Origin: Anisus vortex
Taxonomy: Eukaryota; Mollusca; Gastropoda; Planorbidae
Direction of reading: 5' to 3'
Length of the DNA stretch: 64,000 nucleotides
Assembly (NCBI GenBank): GCA_949126835.1
Contig: OX421496.1
Coordinates: forward strand, 21,283,844 to 21,347,843
The stretch's first letter is position 1, and each line of letters starts with the position of its first letter. A program made the position numbers and the translations under genes. Under the pieces are notes generated by a model, which ran no database searches, was not told the DNA's origin, and saw only the letters and a program-made list of their open reading frames with translations. Of this stretch, positions 38,869-49,743 are shown piece after piece.

Positions 38869-41722
38869 CAGAGGTTCCCAACCGAACGATTCGTATGTGC
38901 CCGCCTCTCACTATTCGACAGAGACAGAATTTTTTTCATAAACATTATTTTAAAATATGATTTATTTTTATTCATTTGTTAGAGTTTTAATTTTTTTTTA
39001 CTGCCTAGGTTTATTAAATATGTTCAATACTTGTCCCAACTTGTCTAGCGGCGAGCCAGACTGCACTATTTACGCTAGCCTGGAACGGCTAGTGCCATTT
39101 GCACATCACACCTTGTACACGCAAAAAAACCCGAAGTGAACGAATGAAACGAACGCCACGAACTGATCCGATAAACGCCGAAGGCGCCAAATCACAAGGC
39201 ACATAACTCTGATTGCTTCTGCGATCATCGGCTCACTTCGGGTTTTCCGCGTGTATATGGAGTGATGCGCAAAAAGCATTCCCCGCCTGGAACCGCGTTG
39301 TTGTCATTGTGATTGCTGCCCTGTTCGGGTCGCGACAGTTAGATAAGAGACATGTTCGTCAGACGAAACACGAATTAGGAGTTTTCTATAAAAAAAAATT
39401 AACAGGCTAAAAGCGAGGTGCGTAATTTATTGTATTCATAAGCGATGATCTATTAATAAACTATTATTACTGAGGAGATAGTTATAGTTCTTGTTATAAT
39501 ATATTTATGCATATAATGCAGAACAGACTTGCGCTATAACATTGATATTATATTGTAGTTCAATTATTATTTTTTTTATTTTTTATTTTAGCCCTAAAAT
39601 GAGTGGACCAAATAAAAGACAACGAACCTATAATTTTAACACTGACTGGGAGGAATCATATTGTTTCGTTAATTTGAAAAATAAATGCGTTTGTTTGTTG
39701 TGTGGTAGTAGCATTGCAGTGCCGAAAAAACATAACGTTGAACGACACTTTCAGACAAATCATGGCACTTTTAATGTGAATTATCCTCTTAAATCTGAAG
39801 TAAGAAAAAAAAAATTGTAATCTAAAATCAAGTCTATCAGCACAACAGACTGTTTTCACTAGACATGCGGAAAATTGCTTCTTTCAAAATATCTCACATG
39901 CTCGCAAAAAAGAAGAAACCTTTCATTGATGGTGAGTTGTTTAAGGAGCTATTTTTGACTGGTGCCGATTGTTTGTTTGATGGATTTTCGAACAAACGTG
40001 AGATTGTCTCAGCAATACAAGACTTACAGTTGTCAAATAACACAGTCACAAGAAGAATACATGCAATTTCAACAGACATACAAACTCAGTTAAAAACTGA
40101 CTTGGAAATATGTCACTGGTTCTCGCTACAATTTGACGAGTCAACAGATATATCAGACACCGCACAGTTAGCAGTTATGGTGAGAATGGTGTTTAGTAAC
40201 TTCACAGTAAAAGAGGATATGTTACAAATATTACCTATGAAAGAACAGACAAGGGGTGCGGATATTTATAATACATTCAAAACATACGCCAAGTCAATAA
40301 ATATGCCTTTGCACAAGCTGTCTGCAATAACCACTGCTGGGGCGCCAGCAATGATGGGTAAAAACAAAGGATTTATTGCTCTCTGCATGAAGGATAATTC
40401 ATTTTCAAACTTCATGTCCTACCATTGTATTATCCACCAGGAAGCTCTGTGTTGTAAAATTTTGCCATTTGAACACGTCATGAAAATAGTTACAAAAATA
40501 ATCAATTCTATTCGAGCAGCTCCTTTGCAACACCGACTTTTCAAGGCCCTGTTAGAAGATACTGAAGATAAAGAACATGATCTTATTCTGCTGAAGTACG
40601 TTGGCTCAGTAAAGGAAAGGTTCTTACAAGATTTGTGAGATTAATTGAAGAAATAAAAACATTTATAAACGATAGAAAGGAAAATTATGATGAACTAGCT
40701 GACTCTGGCTGGCTGATTGATTTGGGATTTCTCACAGACATCATGGAAAAATTGAATTATTTAAATTTGGAGTTGCAGGGTAAAGACAAAAGCATAGCTG
40801 AAATGATAAGCTCTGTAAAGTCATTTAAAGGTAAATTGGATTTGTTGGTATCACATCTGCAGATCAATTCTCTCGTGCATTTCCCACATATGAAGAAAAT
40901 GCTAGGTGACAATGAATTAAATGGGACATTATTTATTAAGCATCTTCAAGAGTTAAAAAAACAGTTTGAAGAGAGATTTTTGCAGTTTAAACATATTGAG
41001 CCAATAGTTTCCTTCTGTATCAATCCTTTTAGTTTCCTTCTGTATCAATCCTTTTACTTGCCAAATAAATGTTATGGAAATAGCCGCATGTATTGCAGAT
41101 TTTGTTCAAGGTAAGACAGAAGAACTAGAGTTAGAAATTTTGGACCTTAAGAATGATAGTTTGCTAAAATCCTTAATGTCAGAGGACTTTTGGAATACAG
41201 TGGATAGAGAAAAGTTCCCATTGTTGAAAAAAAGCGGCATATAAAATTGAATCATTTTTCGGTTCGACATATTTATGCGAATCATTGTTTTCAAACATGA
41301 ACTTAATCAAATCAAGATATAATCAATGTGTCTTTATGATTGTCTGCTAACAGGATTATCGTCATACGCTCCTATTTATGAAGCTCTGGCCAATGAAATG
41401 CAATGCCAAAGATCACATTGACTTTATTATATTTTTTAATTAAATGTTTTCTTTGTATTTGTGTGTTTTGTTTACTTTCTTGACGTTTTGTAAACACATT
41501 TCTCTGTGTGTATGCAATTTGAAAAAAATGCCAAATGATTTTATTATTTTGAAACATTTTTGTTTATTATTTATTAAAAAATACATTATGACTATAAGAA
41601 AATAAATTATGGGAAAATGACAAGTTAAGGAAGGAGTTTGTCGATTTAAAATAGGTGGTGCCCGCCACCCTACCGATATTTTAAAATGTGCTCTAGAGTA
41701 AAAAAAAGGTTGGGAACCCCTG
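38869..41722 (+). mobile_element. hAT-B element, full length, dead transposase
   Basis: The termini CAGAGGTTCCCAACC and GGTTGGGAACCCCTG are inverted repeats. The flanking octamer is ATCTATAG on both sides (38861-38868, 41723-41730). The left copy is shared with hAT-A copy 2, so the two elements stand back to back. The body carries a transposase remnant on the plus strand. Confidence 0.93.
39598..41420 (+). pseudogene. hAT transposase, GTF2IRD2/ZBED-like, broken
   Basis: A BED-type finger (CVCLLCGSSIAVPKKHNVER, then HFQTNH) opens at 39598. The second frame (39865-40638) has SLQFDESTDISD with the first catalytic Asp, then TTAGAPAMMGKNKGF where the usual TTDGAP Asp is Ala, and CIIHQEALC. Later frames (40635-41114, 41106-41400) hold the helical domain and the LFSNMNLIKSRY dimerisation motif. 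Frameshifts and the lost Asp show that it is dead. Confidence 0.9.
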
Positions 41723-41730
41723 ATCTATAG

Positions 41731-42317
41731 TATGGAACTTGTGCTACCGGGTGACAGTGCAAGTATACGGGCGAGCCACCACGATAATGATCATTTAGTG
41801 GGAACCGCAGTGAACGATCGCTGGGCTGCGGAGACCTTCCCCTGTTAAACGGCACGCCACGCCTTCGGCGTGCCGTGGGGTGACTGAGCCCGAACAGAGC
41901 TTGGGAGTGCCCCCCCCTCCTGAGCTCAAACCTATCGTTACCCATCGTTCGGTTTTTCTAAAGAGACCTTATAACTCTGTCGGCGGCTTCAAAGACAATT
42001 TCCATTCGCTTTCGATGTTTTCTAAAATTTCTGAGCCAAGAGCAAAATTGAAGCAGGATCAAATATAATAAGTTGACGGTTAATTTTTTAATATTTTCGA
42101 CACCAGCAGAAACTTAGCCTAATTATGCCGGATTTTATCAATTGTTTTGCCAGACACATTTGTTCTTTTATCAATTTTCGGGCTTTAATTATTTTCCGAA
42201 ACTATCTTAAAATAACTTTTAAACGAATTAGAAATCAACTCAAAGTATCACTCGTATCGCCAACAGTAAAAACTGGAAACAAAAGTTCAGCTTTATATAT
42301 TTGTCCACTTTCCCTGT
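41731..42317. other. Unassigned, with a short strong hairpin
   Basis: At 41851-41880 GGCACGCC, then ACGCCTTCGGCGTGCCG can form a stable stem-loop. The rest has mixed composition and frames without domains. Confidence 0.4.
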
Positions 42318-42600
42318 GCAGCACAGGCTAGGATGCACAACTCAAGGCTAAACATAGAACTCACATCTCCAGGGAGAAGCTAAAACACACATCGACAAGC
42401 GTAAGCTAGGATGTGCGATCGACGGTCCAAATAGTTAGTGCAGCACAGGCTAGGATCACCACTCCAGGCGAAAGTTAGGACGTGCTATCAGCAGTCCAAA
42501 TAGCTAGTGCAGCACAGGCTAGGACGCACCTCTTCAGGCGAAAGCTAGGACTCGCTATCGACGGTCCAAATAGTTCACATTTAGTCCGAGTTAGCTATCT
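42318..42600. repeat. Degenerate ~80-bp tandem repeat, about 3 copies
   Basis: Units share GTGCAGCACAGGCTAGGA, CAGGCGAAAGYTAGGA and GGTCCAAATAGYTAGTG, with substitutions and partial units at the edges. Confidence 0.75.
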
Positions 42601-42892
42601 CCAGGGAGATGCTAGAGATACGTATTGGAATGATTCATCACGCATCATAGTGTTTAGAGAAACGTGAATGAAGTAAAAAGAAGAGCATCGGTTGGGGGGG
42701 GGAATGCATCCAAAAAGATAATGATATCGATATGACAATGGAAGGAGTCGCAGTTGTTACAATTAATTATAAATGTTGTAATAAAAATTTGTTTGTCTAT
42801 TTTTGCCAAATTTTTTTTATCAATCAATCGGGGGGGGGGGGGGGGGCAAGGGGGGAGCGCCCATGCCTGGTAGGTATATTACTATTACTGTT

Positions 42893-43400
42893 ATGAATGA
42901 ACTGGTACATGTAGTAACTTTTCTATTCTGAAAGACCAGGTACATGTAGTAACATTTCTATTATGATTGACCTGGTAGGTACATTTCTATTATGATTGAC
43001 CTGGTAGGTACATTTCTATTATGTTTGACCTGGTAGGTACATTTCTATTATGAACGACCTGGGAGTATCCGTTCTATTACGATTCACCTGGTAGGTACAG
43101 TTCTATAACAAATGACCTGGTACAGGTATTAACATTTCTATTATGAATGACCTGTTACAGCTAGACCTAGTAACATTTCTATTACAAATGACCTGGTAGT
43201 AACATTTCTATTACAAATGACCTGGTAGTAACATTAATATATGTAGTATGTAGTAACGTTTCTATTACGAATGACCCAGTAGGTACATTTATATTAACGA
43301 ATGACCTGGTAGTTACATTTTGTTTATGAATAGCCTAGAAGTTCTATTATGAATGACCTGGTACCAGTAGTAGTTACATTTCTATTTTGAATGGGCTGGG
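42893..43400. repeat. Degenerate minisatellite of ~28-35 bp units
   Basis: Repeats of ACATTTCTATTATGATTGAC and CTGGTAGGT with length variants. Units are much more diverged than in the other arrays, so this is an old array. It ends about 240 bp from the UQCC6 stop. Confidence 0.85.
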
Positions 43401-43641
43401 AGACAAGTTCAATGGTAGTCAAAAACTAGAAAATTCATACCAACACAACAGAAGTTTTTTAAGGGTTAACCATTTATATATTATGTAAAAAAAAAAACAG
43501 AAAATACTTTACAATACATCACTTTTAATGTCAATTTTTACAAACTAGCACACTCTACAATGCCAATAATACACAAGGAAATAGCACTGAAAGTTTATGG
43601 CATCTGACTGAACAAACTGTATTCTGTTGACGATTCATGGA

Positions 43642-43740
43642 TTATGTAGGAGGTGACTCCCCTGTGGTACTGGCTGCTTGAGATTCTACTTTTCTCAACT
43701 TTAAGTTCTGTATCTCATGTTGTACTCTCGAGTCCAAGTC
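43642..43740 (-). CDS. UQCC6: UQCC6 exon 2
   Basis: The acceptor CTCTACTTCAG precedes GACTTGGACTCG. The exon encodes 32 residues and a TAA stop. It is too short to stand out as an ORF. The call rests on phase, splice site and helix pattern. Confidence 0.78.
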   Translation of the reverse strand, partial: DLDSRVQHEIQNLKLRKVESQAASTTGESPPT

Positions 43741-45333
43741 CTGAAGTAGAGAAATAGAATATTTACAAATCTAACTTAAGAAACAGTTTTGCCAATCTAA
43801 AAAAAAAGGAAAAACAATTAAAACAAAACCTTCAACTGGAATATTGGTAGAGAGATGAATGAATTATTTCACTTCAATTTATTTCTTGAATGGAAGCATG
43901 GTGCCTGAGAGGCAGCACATTTGGCTGGTGTAAGTATCCAGTTGGACCAAATCTATATGGCAGGTGCTCACCACTTTCTGTGGCCATGGCATACTAGGAG
44001 ATTGTGTGGCAAGCACTATGCATAGCCGCCTTTATTTTACCCCAAATAAGATCAGATACCCATCGGTATGATCAGAACTGGGCAGACTAGGGACACCACC
44101 ATCCAGACCCGAAAAAAAATCCTAGCCTGTACCAGGATTTGAACTCAGGACCTTCGGAAGTCCAGCCGAATGCACTGCCACCATCCCCCGGTGTGCCAAA
44201 GGTCCTGGATTTGAATCCTGGCAAAGGCTACAATCCCCCAGTAATCCTTGGCCACAGAAACTGGTGAATGCAGCTTCAATGGCCCTACCGATCAATTTGG
44301 TCTGTTTTTATTTCTTGAACTAATTGAATACATTGAAAGACGTTTCACTACATTTGATAATGTAAGTACAGTAAGATAACTCATTGAATACATTGAAAGA
44401 CGTTTCACTACATTTGATAATGTAAGTACAGTAAGATAACTCATTGAATACATTGAATAACGTTTCACTACATTTGATAATGTAAGTACAGTAAGATAAC
44501 TCATTGAATACATTGAAAGACGTTTCACTACATTTGATAATGTAAGTACATTAAGATAACTCATTGAATACATTGAAAGACGTTTCACTACATTTGATAA
44601 TGTAAGTACAGTACATTGTTTGGTGGTCAAATACAGTTCAGGGATTGAGAAAACAGCATAATAGCCAAGTTTATTAGGTCTATCTACTTCAGCTTTGCCA
44701 GCATAAACATCATAATTAAACTAAACATGTATCTAATGCTATTTTGTAAATATAACTTGTATTTACAATCTATCAAAACTGTAATCAAAATACTTAATAG
44801 TTAGCATTGCTTAGCATCATCTAGTTCCATAGCTTGCAAGATTTTTTTCAAACTGGGATAGTAAGAATAAGGTGAAAGAAAAGTCCTATGTTTCTCCCTA
44901 ATAACATACCATAATTGCCTTAAAAGGAAACAACTGACGAGCCTTCTGACTCTTATGTCCAAGGCGTAATGGTTAGTTGTGAACCAAGGGGGAGGGGTCG
45001 GACACACCAAGGTTCCATTCGGGTGCCAGCCACCCTACAGAAAGCTGAAGGCGTGCCGTGCAACATAGGGTACGGTTTCCACAGCCACATGAACTATTTT
45101 TCCCACTGCGGAATTCTCCTGGCATCATTACGACTTGCCTGTATACTTGCAATGTTGCCCTGTAGCCCAAATCCCATACTCTCCCTAATACCAGTAGTTG
45201 ATAAAAACTTATCAAACATCTTTACCTCCAGAGGTCTATAAATCATATGTACAGTCTGTGCTCCAGCAAACATGAAGAAAAAAGATGTCACACTAGCCAT
45301 GCAAAATCTAGTCCAAGACGTTCCATAAGGCAT
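43642..45333 (-). CDS. UQCC6: BRAWNIN / ubiquinol-cytochrome c reductase assembly factor 6, two exons, 68 aa
   Basis: Join of 45226-45333 and 43642-43740 on the minus strand; GT/AG intron, phase 0. The N-terminal part has the BRAWNIN pattern: MP-x-G start, a hydrophobic segment (MASVTSFFFMFAGAQTVH) and the conserved IYRPLE just after it. The C-terminal part (DLDSRVQHEIQNLKLRKVES) is a charged helix, as in the ~71-residue vertebrate protein. The family is an inner-mitochondrial-membrane microprotein needed for complex III assembly. The match is from memory of the family pattern, mainly the FAGA-x-x-VH-x-x-YRP core. The intron is filled with SINEs and a 60-bp minisatellite. Confidence 0.85.
43900..44310. 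repeat. Two SINE family 1 copies in opposite orientation
   Basis: From 43945 to 44165 the minus-strand SINE shows its tail (CACCACTTTCTGTGGCCAT on plus) and tRNA-like head (GATTTGAACTCAGGAC on plus). From about 44190 to 44305 a plus-strand copy follows, with B box GGATTTGAATCC, and it ends AGCTTCAATGGCCC. They lie head to head in the UQCC6 intron. Confidence 0.8.
44322..44621. repeat. 60-bp minisatellite, 5 copies
   Basis: Unit TTGAATACATTGAAAGACGT, TTCACTACATTTGATAATGT, AAGTACAGTAAGATAACTCA, nearly identical between copies (GAAAGA/GAATAA, AGTACAG/AGTACAT). It lies in the UQCC6 intron. The unit is a multiple of three, which explains the 112-codon minus-strand frame. Confidence 0.97.
44940..45215 (+). 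repeat. SINE-like repeat related to family R2
   Basis: CAAGGCGTAATGGTTAG may be a tRNA-like A box. CATAGGGTACGGTTTCCACA matches 7000-7020. It ends next to the UQCC6 exon 1 donor. Confidence 0.55.
45226..45333 (-). CDS. UQCC6: UQCC6 exon 1
   Basis: It starts at the ATG at 45333 and ends at the donor CTGGAG|GTAAAG. It encodes residues 1-36, including the membrane segment and the YRP motif. Reading through the donor gives an unrelated tail, which supports splicing here. Confidence 0.85.
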
Positions 45334-45589
45334 TTCTTTCTTTTACTTTAAGTCACAGAATCTTCAGATGCGGCCAACAAGTTCCTTTTAGTGCTAATCA
45401 TGTGCTGCTCTCTACAATACTTTCTGCTAATTTGGCAGCCTCTTTCTTTTTATAAGTATCATCTGTTGAAAAAAAAAAGAAAAAGAAATAATTTACATCA
45501 GAATTTTTTTTTAAACTTAATTAATTGCAGCAATTGGCATTACATATTTGCTTGCGTAGGATCCTCTACATCAAATGACAGGAAAGAGT

Positions 45590-45990
45590 CACAAATGTGG
45601 AGGTGCTCAGGAGAAGCCATATGCTGAGTATGAACTCAATCCTCAGTGAAAGGCCCCTGGGATGGATAGGCCATGTCTACAGGATGGGCCGTGAAAGTAT
45701 CCCAAGAGCCCTGCTGTATGGAGAGCTACGGCAGCTGTTACAAGAAAAAGAGGTCACCCTTGCCTACGTTTTAAAGACGTCTGCAAAAAAGACTTTGCTA
45801 CTGGCACACATTGATCACAAAATGTGGGAGGGCCTTGCTGAGGAACGCACATTTTGGCTGTCCAAGGTGCACGAGAGTACTCAAGCCGCAGAAGCCACCC
45901 TCACAGAAAGGATTGAAGAAAAGTGAGCCATGAGATAGGCGAGCGGCAGAAGAAAAGGAGACTGTGCCATCGTCCCTTGAGAATAGAAGG
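45590..45990 (+). pseudogene. LINE RT C-terminal fragment
   Basis: The frame reads EVLRRSHMLSMNSILSERPL, then GWIGHVYRMGRESIPRALLY, which matches in kind the LRWSGHVVRMPE segment of the LINE at 35-37 kb. An insertion or divergence alters the GRP-rich part, and the frame ends at 45926. 5'-truncated copy just upstream of UQCC6. Confidence 0.8.
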
Positions 45991-46982
45991 ATGCCATATA
46001 TATATATAGTGCTTTTTTTTTTAAACCATTAATTATTAAAGTGTGTTCTCTAGTCTCTTCTCTCTCTCTATCAAAGTCTTCACTCTATAACATTGATGTA
46101 AGCGACCAATCAAAGATGCCAAATACAATTGTTATTTAAAGTCAACTGATATAGTAAATTTTTTCTGCTTTTGAACAAATTATAATAACCATATATTTTT
46201 TATATGAATATATGGCATCTAATTGATTACTATTTTAATTTTCTAATGATATCCTTTGGAAAAGTCATTATTAACTATTAGATAAGAGTTTTATATCATG
46301 ATGACCTGTTGATGAGGCACAAGAAAATTAGGCCTACCTATAACTTTTATAACTCTATACTCTATAATTGAAACTGACTATAACCTACTATAATATTAAT
46401 GTTTATTATAGATTAAATAATAAATACATATATTCTTTTACTATTATTTTGCTTGTAGGGGCCTACAGCTAGTCTTATTTATAGTTACCACTCAGTCAGG
46501 GTCAGATCAACCTACTTATAGTCATTAACATCGCGATTTAACGATAAGCCGATTAGTTTAGCAAGGACGAGGTCAAAGCCTAACATTAACATCAACAAAT
46601 GAGACAAATCCAAATGTGAGATAGGGCAGAGGTTAGGCCTAGAAATTAGAAATGATTTGAAGACTACGTCTAGTCTACAGTCTGCGATCATTTTGCAGAA
46701 GGCATTAGTGCAAAAAATACTAACAAAAATTAACTCCAAAAGGTCTCCACTTAATCATCGAAAATTCGAGTGTAGCTCCCAGAAGAAAAAACAAGGGCAT
46801 AAATCTATATACGCCAAAACGTTCCTTGCCAGGCCATTTCAATAACAATCGGCGTACGGCCTCTTCCATGATTTGCATCAACCTTAATTTGCTGCCAACT
46901 ATAAAAATATTCACACACAAAAAAAAGCTAAGTAAAGAGAATCGTACCAGTGGTAGCCTATATTATTATATAGGCTCTATGC
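45991..46982. other. No recognisable feature
   Basis: AT-rich sequence with several TAGGCC motifs. Short ORFs show no family features. Confidence 0.5.
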
Positions 46983-47387
46983 CAGTGATGGCGAACCTTT
47001 TTGAGGCCGCGTGCCCAAAGTTCAATGCAAAACCAACTAAACCAACTTATTTCTTTCAACGTGCCAACACAGCAATTAAAACAAAATACTGTTTTAATTT
47101 AAAAAAAAAAACAGACAGCTCATACAGTTGTCTAAACTAATTAACATATTTTGTCCTAATAGAAAAACAAATTGACAGATCTTAAATCTTTGAATGATAC
47201 AGTCTTTTATAAAAAAAAACAACATTAACTGTAGTAAATGAAAAAAAATGATTAATACATTTACAATTACAGTTATTACAATTAACTGGATGGATGCATT
47301 TGGCATTACTTTGCATAGTTAATGTTATTTTTACTGCTGTGTGCATGCAGTGCATGCTGATAATTTGTCCAGCCTTGGCTTAGCTGC

Positions 47388-47600
47388 TCACAAGCATAAG
47401 ATGGTAAGCGTGTAGGCTACCCATAAGATGACCCAAACAAAATAAGAAGCACAAAAAACCGACTGACACGTTGCGGGTTCAATCCCTGCCACCGGCCGAT
47501 CCCTGTCGCCCTGCAGGAGTTTTGGGCCTAGTGGACGTAATAATCTCCTATCCGTCTGTAAACTTAAAAGATAAGCTACCAACTGTGCTGTCCTTTGATA
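47388..47600 (+). repeat. tRNA-derived SINE, a third family
   Basis: GGTAAGCGTGTAGGCTACC as A-box region and GCGGGTTCAATCCCTGCC as B box are about 55 bp apart, followed by a body that ends near TATCCGTCTGTAAAC. Confidence 0.6.
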
Positions 47601-47989
47601 TCCTTTCACACTCTATCTTCTCAAGTGTTTCACACAAGGCCGCTTTTAGTCTAGGATTGGGGGGGGGGGGGGGGCTGTTCCCAATTTATGTGGGGGCCCC
47701 TCGTGGTCTCGCCCCTGCCTTCCACTTAACTCAGAAAAGGGCCGTTAATTCATGTTAGGCTACATTCTGTAAAATCATAAATTGTATGTTGCACTTAGCT
47801 TGTTTGGACAGGAGCGCTTTAAATTGTAGGTGAATAAATGAATTTTATTTTACATTTTCAACGAAAGAAAGGGGCTGTCACTAAAATATTTCTTTTTGGG
47901 ATGTGTGGGGGCCCCTTTTGTGTGGGGGCCCCTGTTCCAATAAAACATGTGGAACATGCCTAAATACGCCACTGGTTTCACGCAGATAA

Positions 47990-48430
47990 TAGAATTTATT
48001 TTTCCAGATAGAGATTTCTTGAAATTACAATAGCCCCATTTCCAGATTTCCTGAATCCAACCACAATAAGCAGGAAAGATAAAGTTCTTCAAATTTGGTT
48101 TTATATAGGGAAGTAAGAAAACAGAGGTTTAAAATTGTCTCCATTTTACGGAACTGTAGGCCTACAAATCTATTACTGAAATTATCCTTTGCAGCTGCTC
48201 CAATGCTAGAAAATTCCTTGTGGATTTCCTGATGGTCGGTAAATATTATATAGAACATTTTTAACGCATTTTTACATTTGGAAAATATTTTAGCTGATAA
48301 CTTTGTTGGACTTTACAAAACAACAACTGCAAAACCAAAAGTTCTGATATCACAAAACATCATTTCTGCTGTTGTTCCTGAACCTTGCAGTTTTTTATTC
48401 AGTTCATTGAAGTGTGCTGTCAAATCTGTA
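47990..48430 (-). pseudogene. hAT-E transposase, middle part
   Basis: The minus strand reads DLTAHFNELNKKLQGSGTTA and EMMFCDIRTFG, the typical segment of GTF2IRD2/FAM200-like hAT transposases. A second part near 48060-48240 follows after stops. Confidence 0.75.
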
Positions 48431-48689
48431 AAAAGAAGAAAAAAAAAAAAAAACACATGAGGGTGGTAAGCCAGAATATAGGTAATTAAATAAGTGAGCT
48501 GTGGATAATCCTGCCCCCTTTTGAATCATAAACAGTCTAATTTCATCCAAGCATGCTCAAAATCTCTCTAATACTCGTCCTATGCTCAGTCACCTGACAA
48601 TATTGTAGGCCTACATGAGTAAATTTTAAGTATTATACTGCGCCTCGACAATTAAGAGCACGAATTATGATGTAATTGATAATTTTTGA

Positions 48690-48835
48690 GGCTATCATCT
48701 AATTTCTTGCTTCTCTCCCTGGCACAAAGAGCTTCTTGGTGTAAGCTTATAATACAGTGAAACTGAACGACTGGGTGTTTTGCTTCTTTAACAAAGAACT
48801 GTATAAAACCAGATGCGTCGCCCACCATGCAAGGT
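48690..48835 (-). pseudogene. hAT-E transposase, catalytic-domain part
   Basis: The minus strand reads MVGDASGFIQFFVKEAKHP and FHCIISLHQEALCARE, equivalent to the MVGK-GF and C-x-x-H motifs of this family, with two extra residues inside the C-x-x-H. Confidence 0.78.
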
Positions 48836-48859
48836 AACTAGTAACTGCAACAATTTTTT

Positions 48860-49556
48860 CTGGTTTTATGTCTTGTGCCTACAAAGCTAAATCAAACTAA
48901 CAATGCTAAGTATCTAGGAGTGATAATAAATGACAAGTTATCTTGGAACCCTCATATTGATGAAATAATTAAAAAATCTAACCAAACATTAGGATTCATA
49001 AAAAGGAACTTTTACAAATGTAATAAAAATATAAAACTAAAATGCTATCTCACATTAGTTAGACCTATACTAGAATATGCAGCACCTGTATGGGACCCAT
49101 CAACTAAAGAAAACATTAAAGAATTAGAACAAATTCAAAAAAGAGCTGCAAGGTTCATAACTAGTGAATATTCACAAATGACAAGAGTAACACCATTAGT
49201 AAAATCACTAAACCTAGAAACACTAGAGGACAGAAGGGCAAAGAGTAAAGTAGTAATAATACATACGGCATTAAACTCTAATTTAGAAATACAACCCAAT
49301 AACAACTTGTTGCAAAGCTCAGATAAACATAAGAACAAAAACACATTCCTTGTCCCTTGTGCGAGAACAAATCCATATAAGTGCTCTTTCTTCCCGAGTG
49401 GCATTCGGGCATGGAATGGGTTGCCTGGACAAGCCAGGAAAACCAGTAACTTAACATCATTTAAAACATTAATAAAATGCAAGACTAGACTCGGACCACG
49501 GGTGAGCGTAGGACGCAATAATCTTCTTTAGAGAAGGAGCGTCTGTAATGTTTAAG
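48860..49556 (+). pseudogene. 5'-truncated LINE with open C-terminal RT region
   Basis: An open frame (48875-49531) reads NNAKYLGVIINDKLSWNPHI, RPILEYAAPVWDPSTKENI, ELEQIQKRAARFI and FFPSGIRAWNGLP. This is the thumb and C-terminal part of CR1/Jockey-like LINE proteins. There is no internal stop in 218 codons, so the insertion is fairly young. It split the hAT-E transposase gene. The 3' 100 bp match 20566-20700. Confidence 0.9.
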
Positions 49557-49735
49557 ATAAAGCTTTCATAACAGCATTGTGGATATCTATATCCCTTGTG
49601 TTCTTTTAGACAAGGATAACAATTTCACCAGCTCTTCTCTCACAATGTCACCAACTGCATAACGCAAAATCACCTTAATCAGCCTTGCATGATTATTTAC
49701 ATCTGACACCGTGTTATCTGTGCTTTCATCCAAGC
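49556..49735 (-). pseudogene. hAT-E transposase, first catalytic part
   Basis: The minus strand reads LCLDESTDNTVSDVNNHARL, then REELVKLLSLSKRTQGIDI. It contains the DEST motif of the first catalytic Asp. hAT-C interrupts it at 49744. Confidence 0.78.
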
Positions 49736-49743
49736 ACATAGAG

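Larger units (their letters stand above)
46983..49735 (-). mobile_element. hAT-E element remnant, internally disrupted
   Basis: At 46983 a hAT terminus CAGTGATGGCGAACC begins the element. Transposase pieces follow on the minus strand at 47990-48430, 48690-48835 and 49556-49735, in the correct order for one gene. They are separated by a G-rich insert (~47640-47975), a LINE fragment (48860-49556) and hAT-C (49744-51026). The other terminus is not identified and may lie beyond 51034. Confidence 0.75.

Noticed and set aside
41851..41880. Bacterial-type terminator hairpin
   Set aside because: The stem-loop is stable but lies in eukaryotic repeat DNA without a following T tract or gene.
44292..44630. 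112-codon minus-strand repeat protein
   Set aside because: It is the 60-bp minisatellite in the UQCC6 intron.
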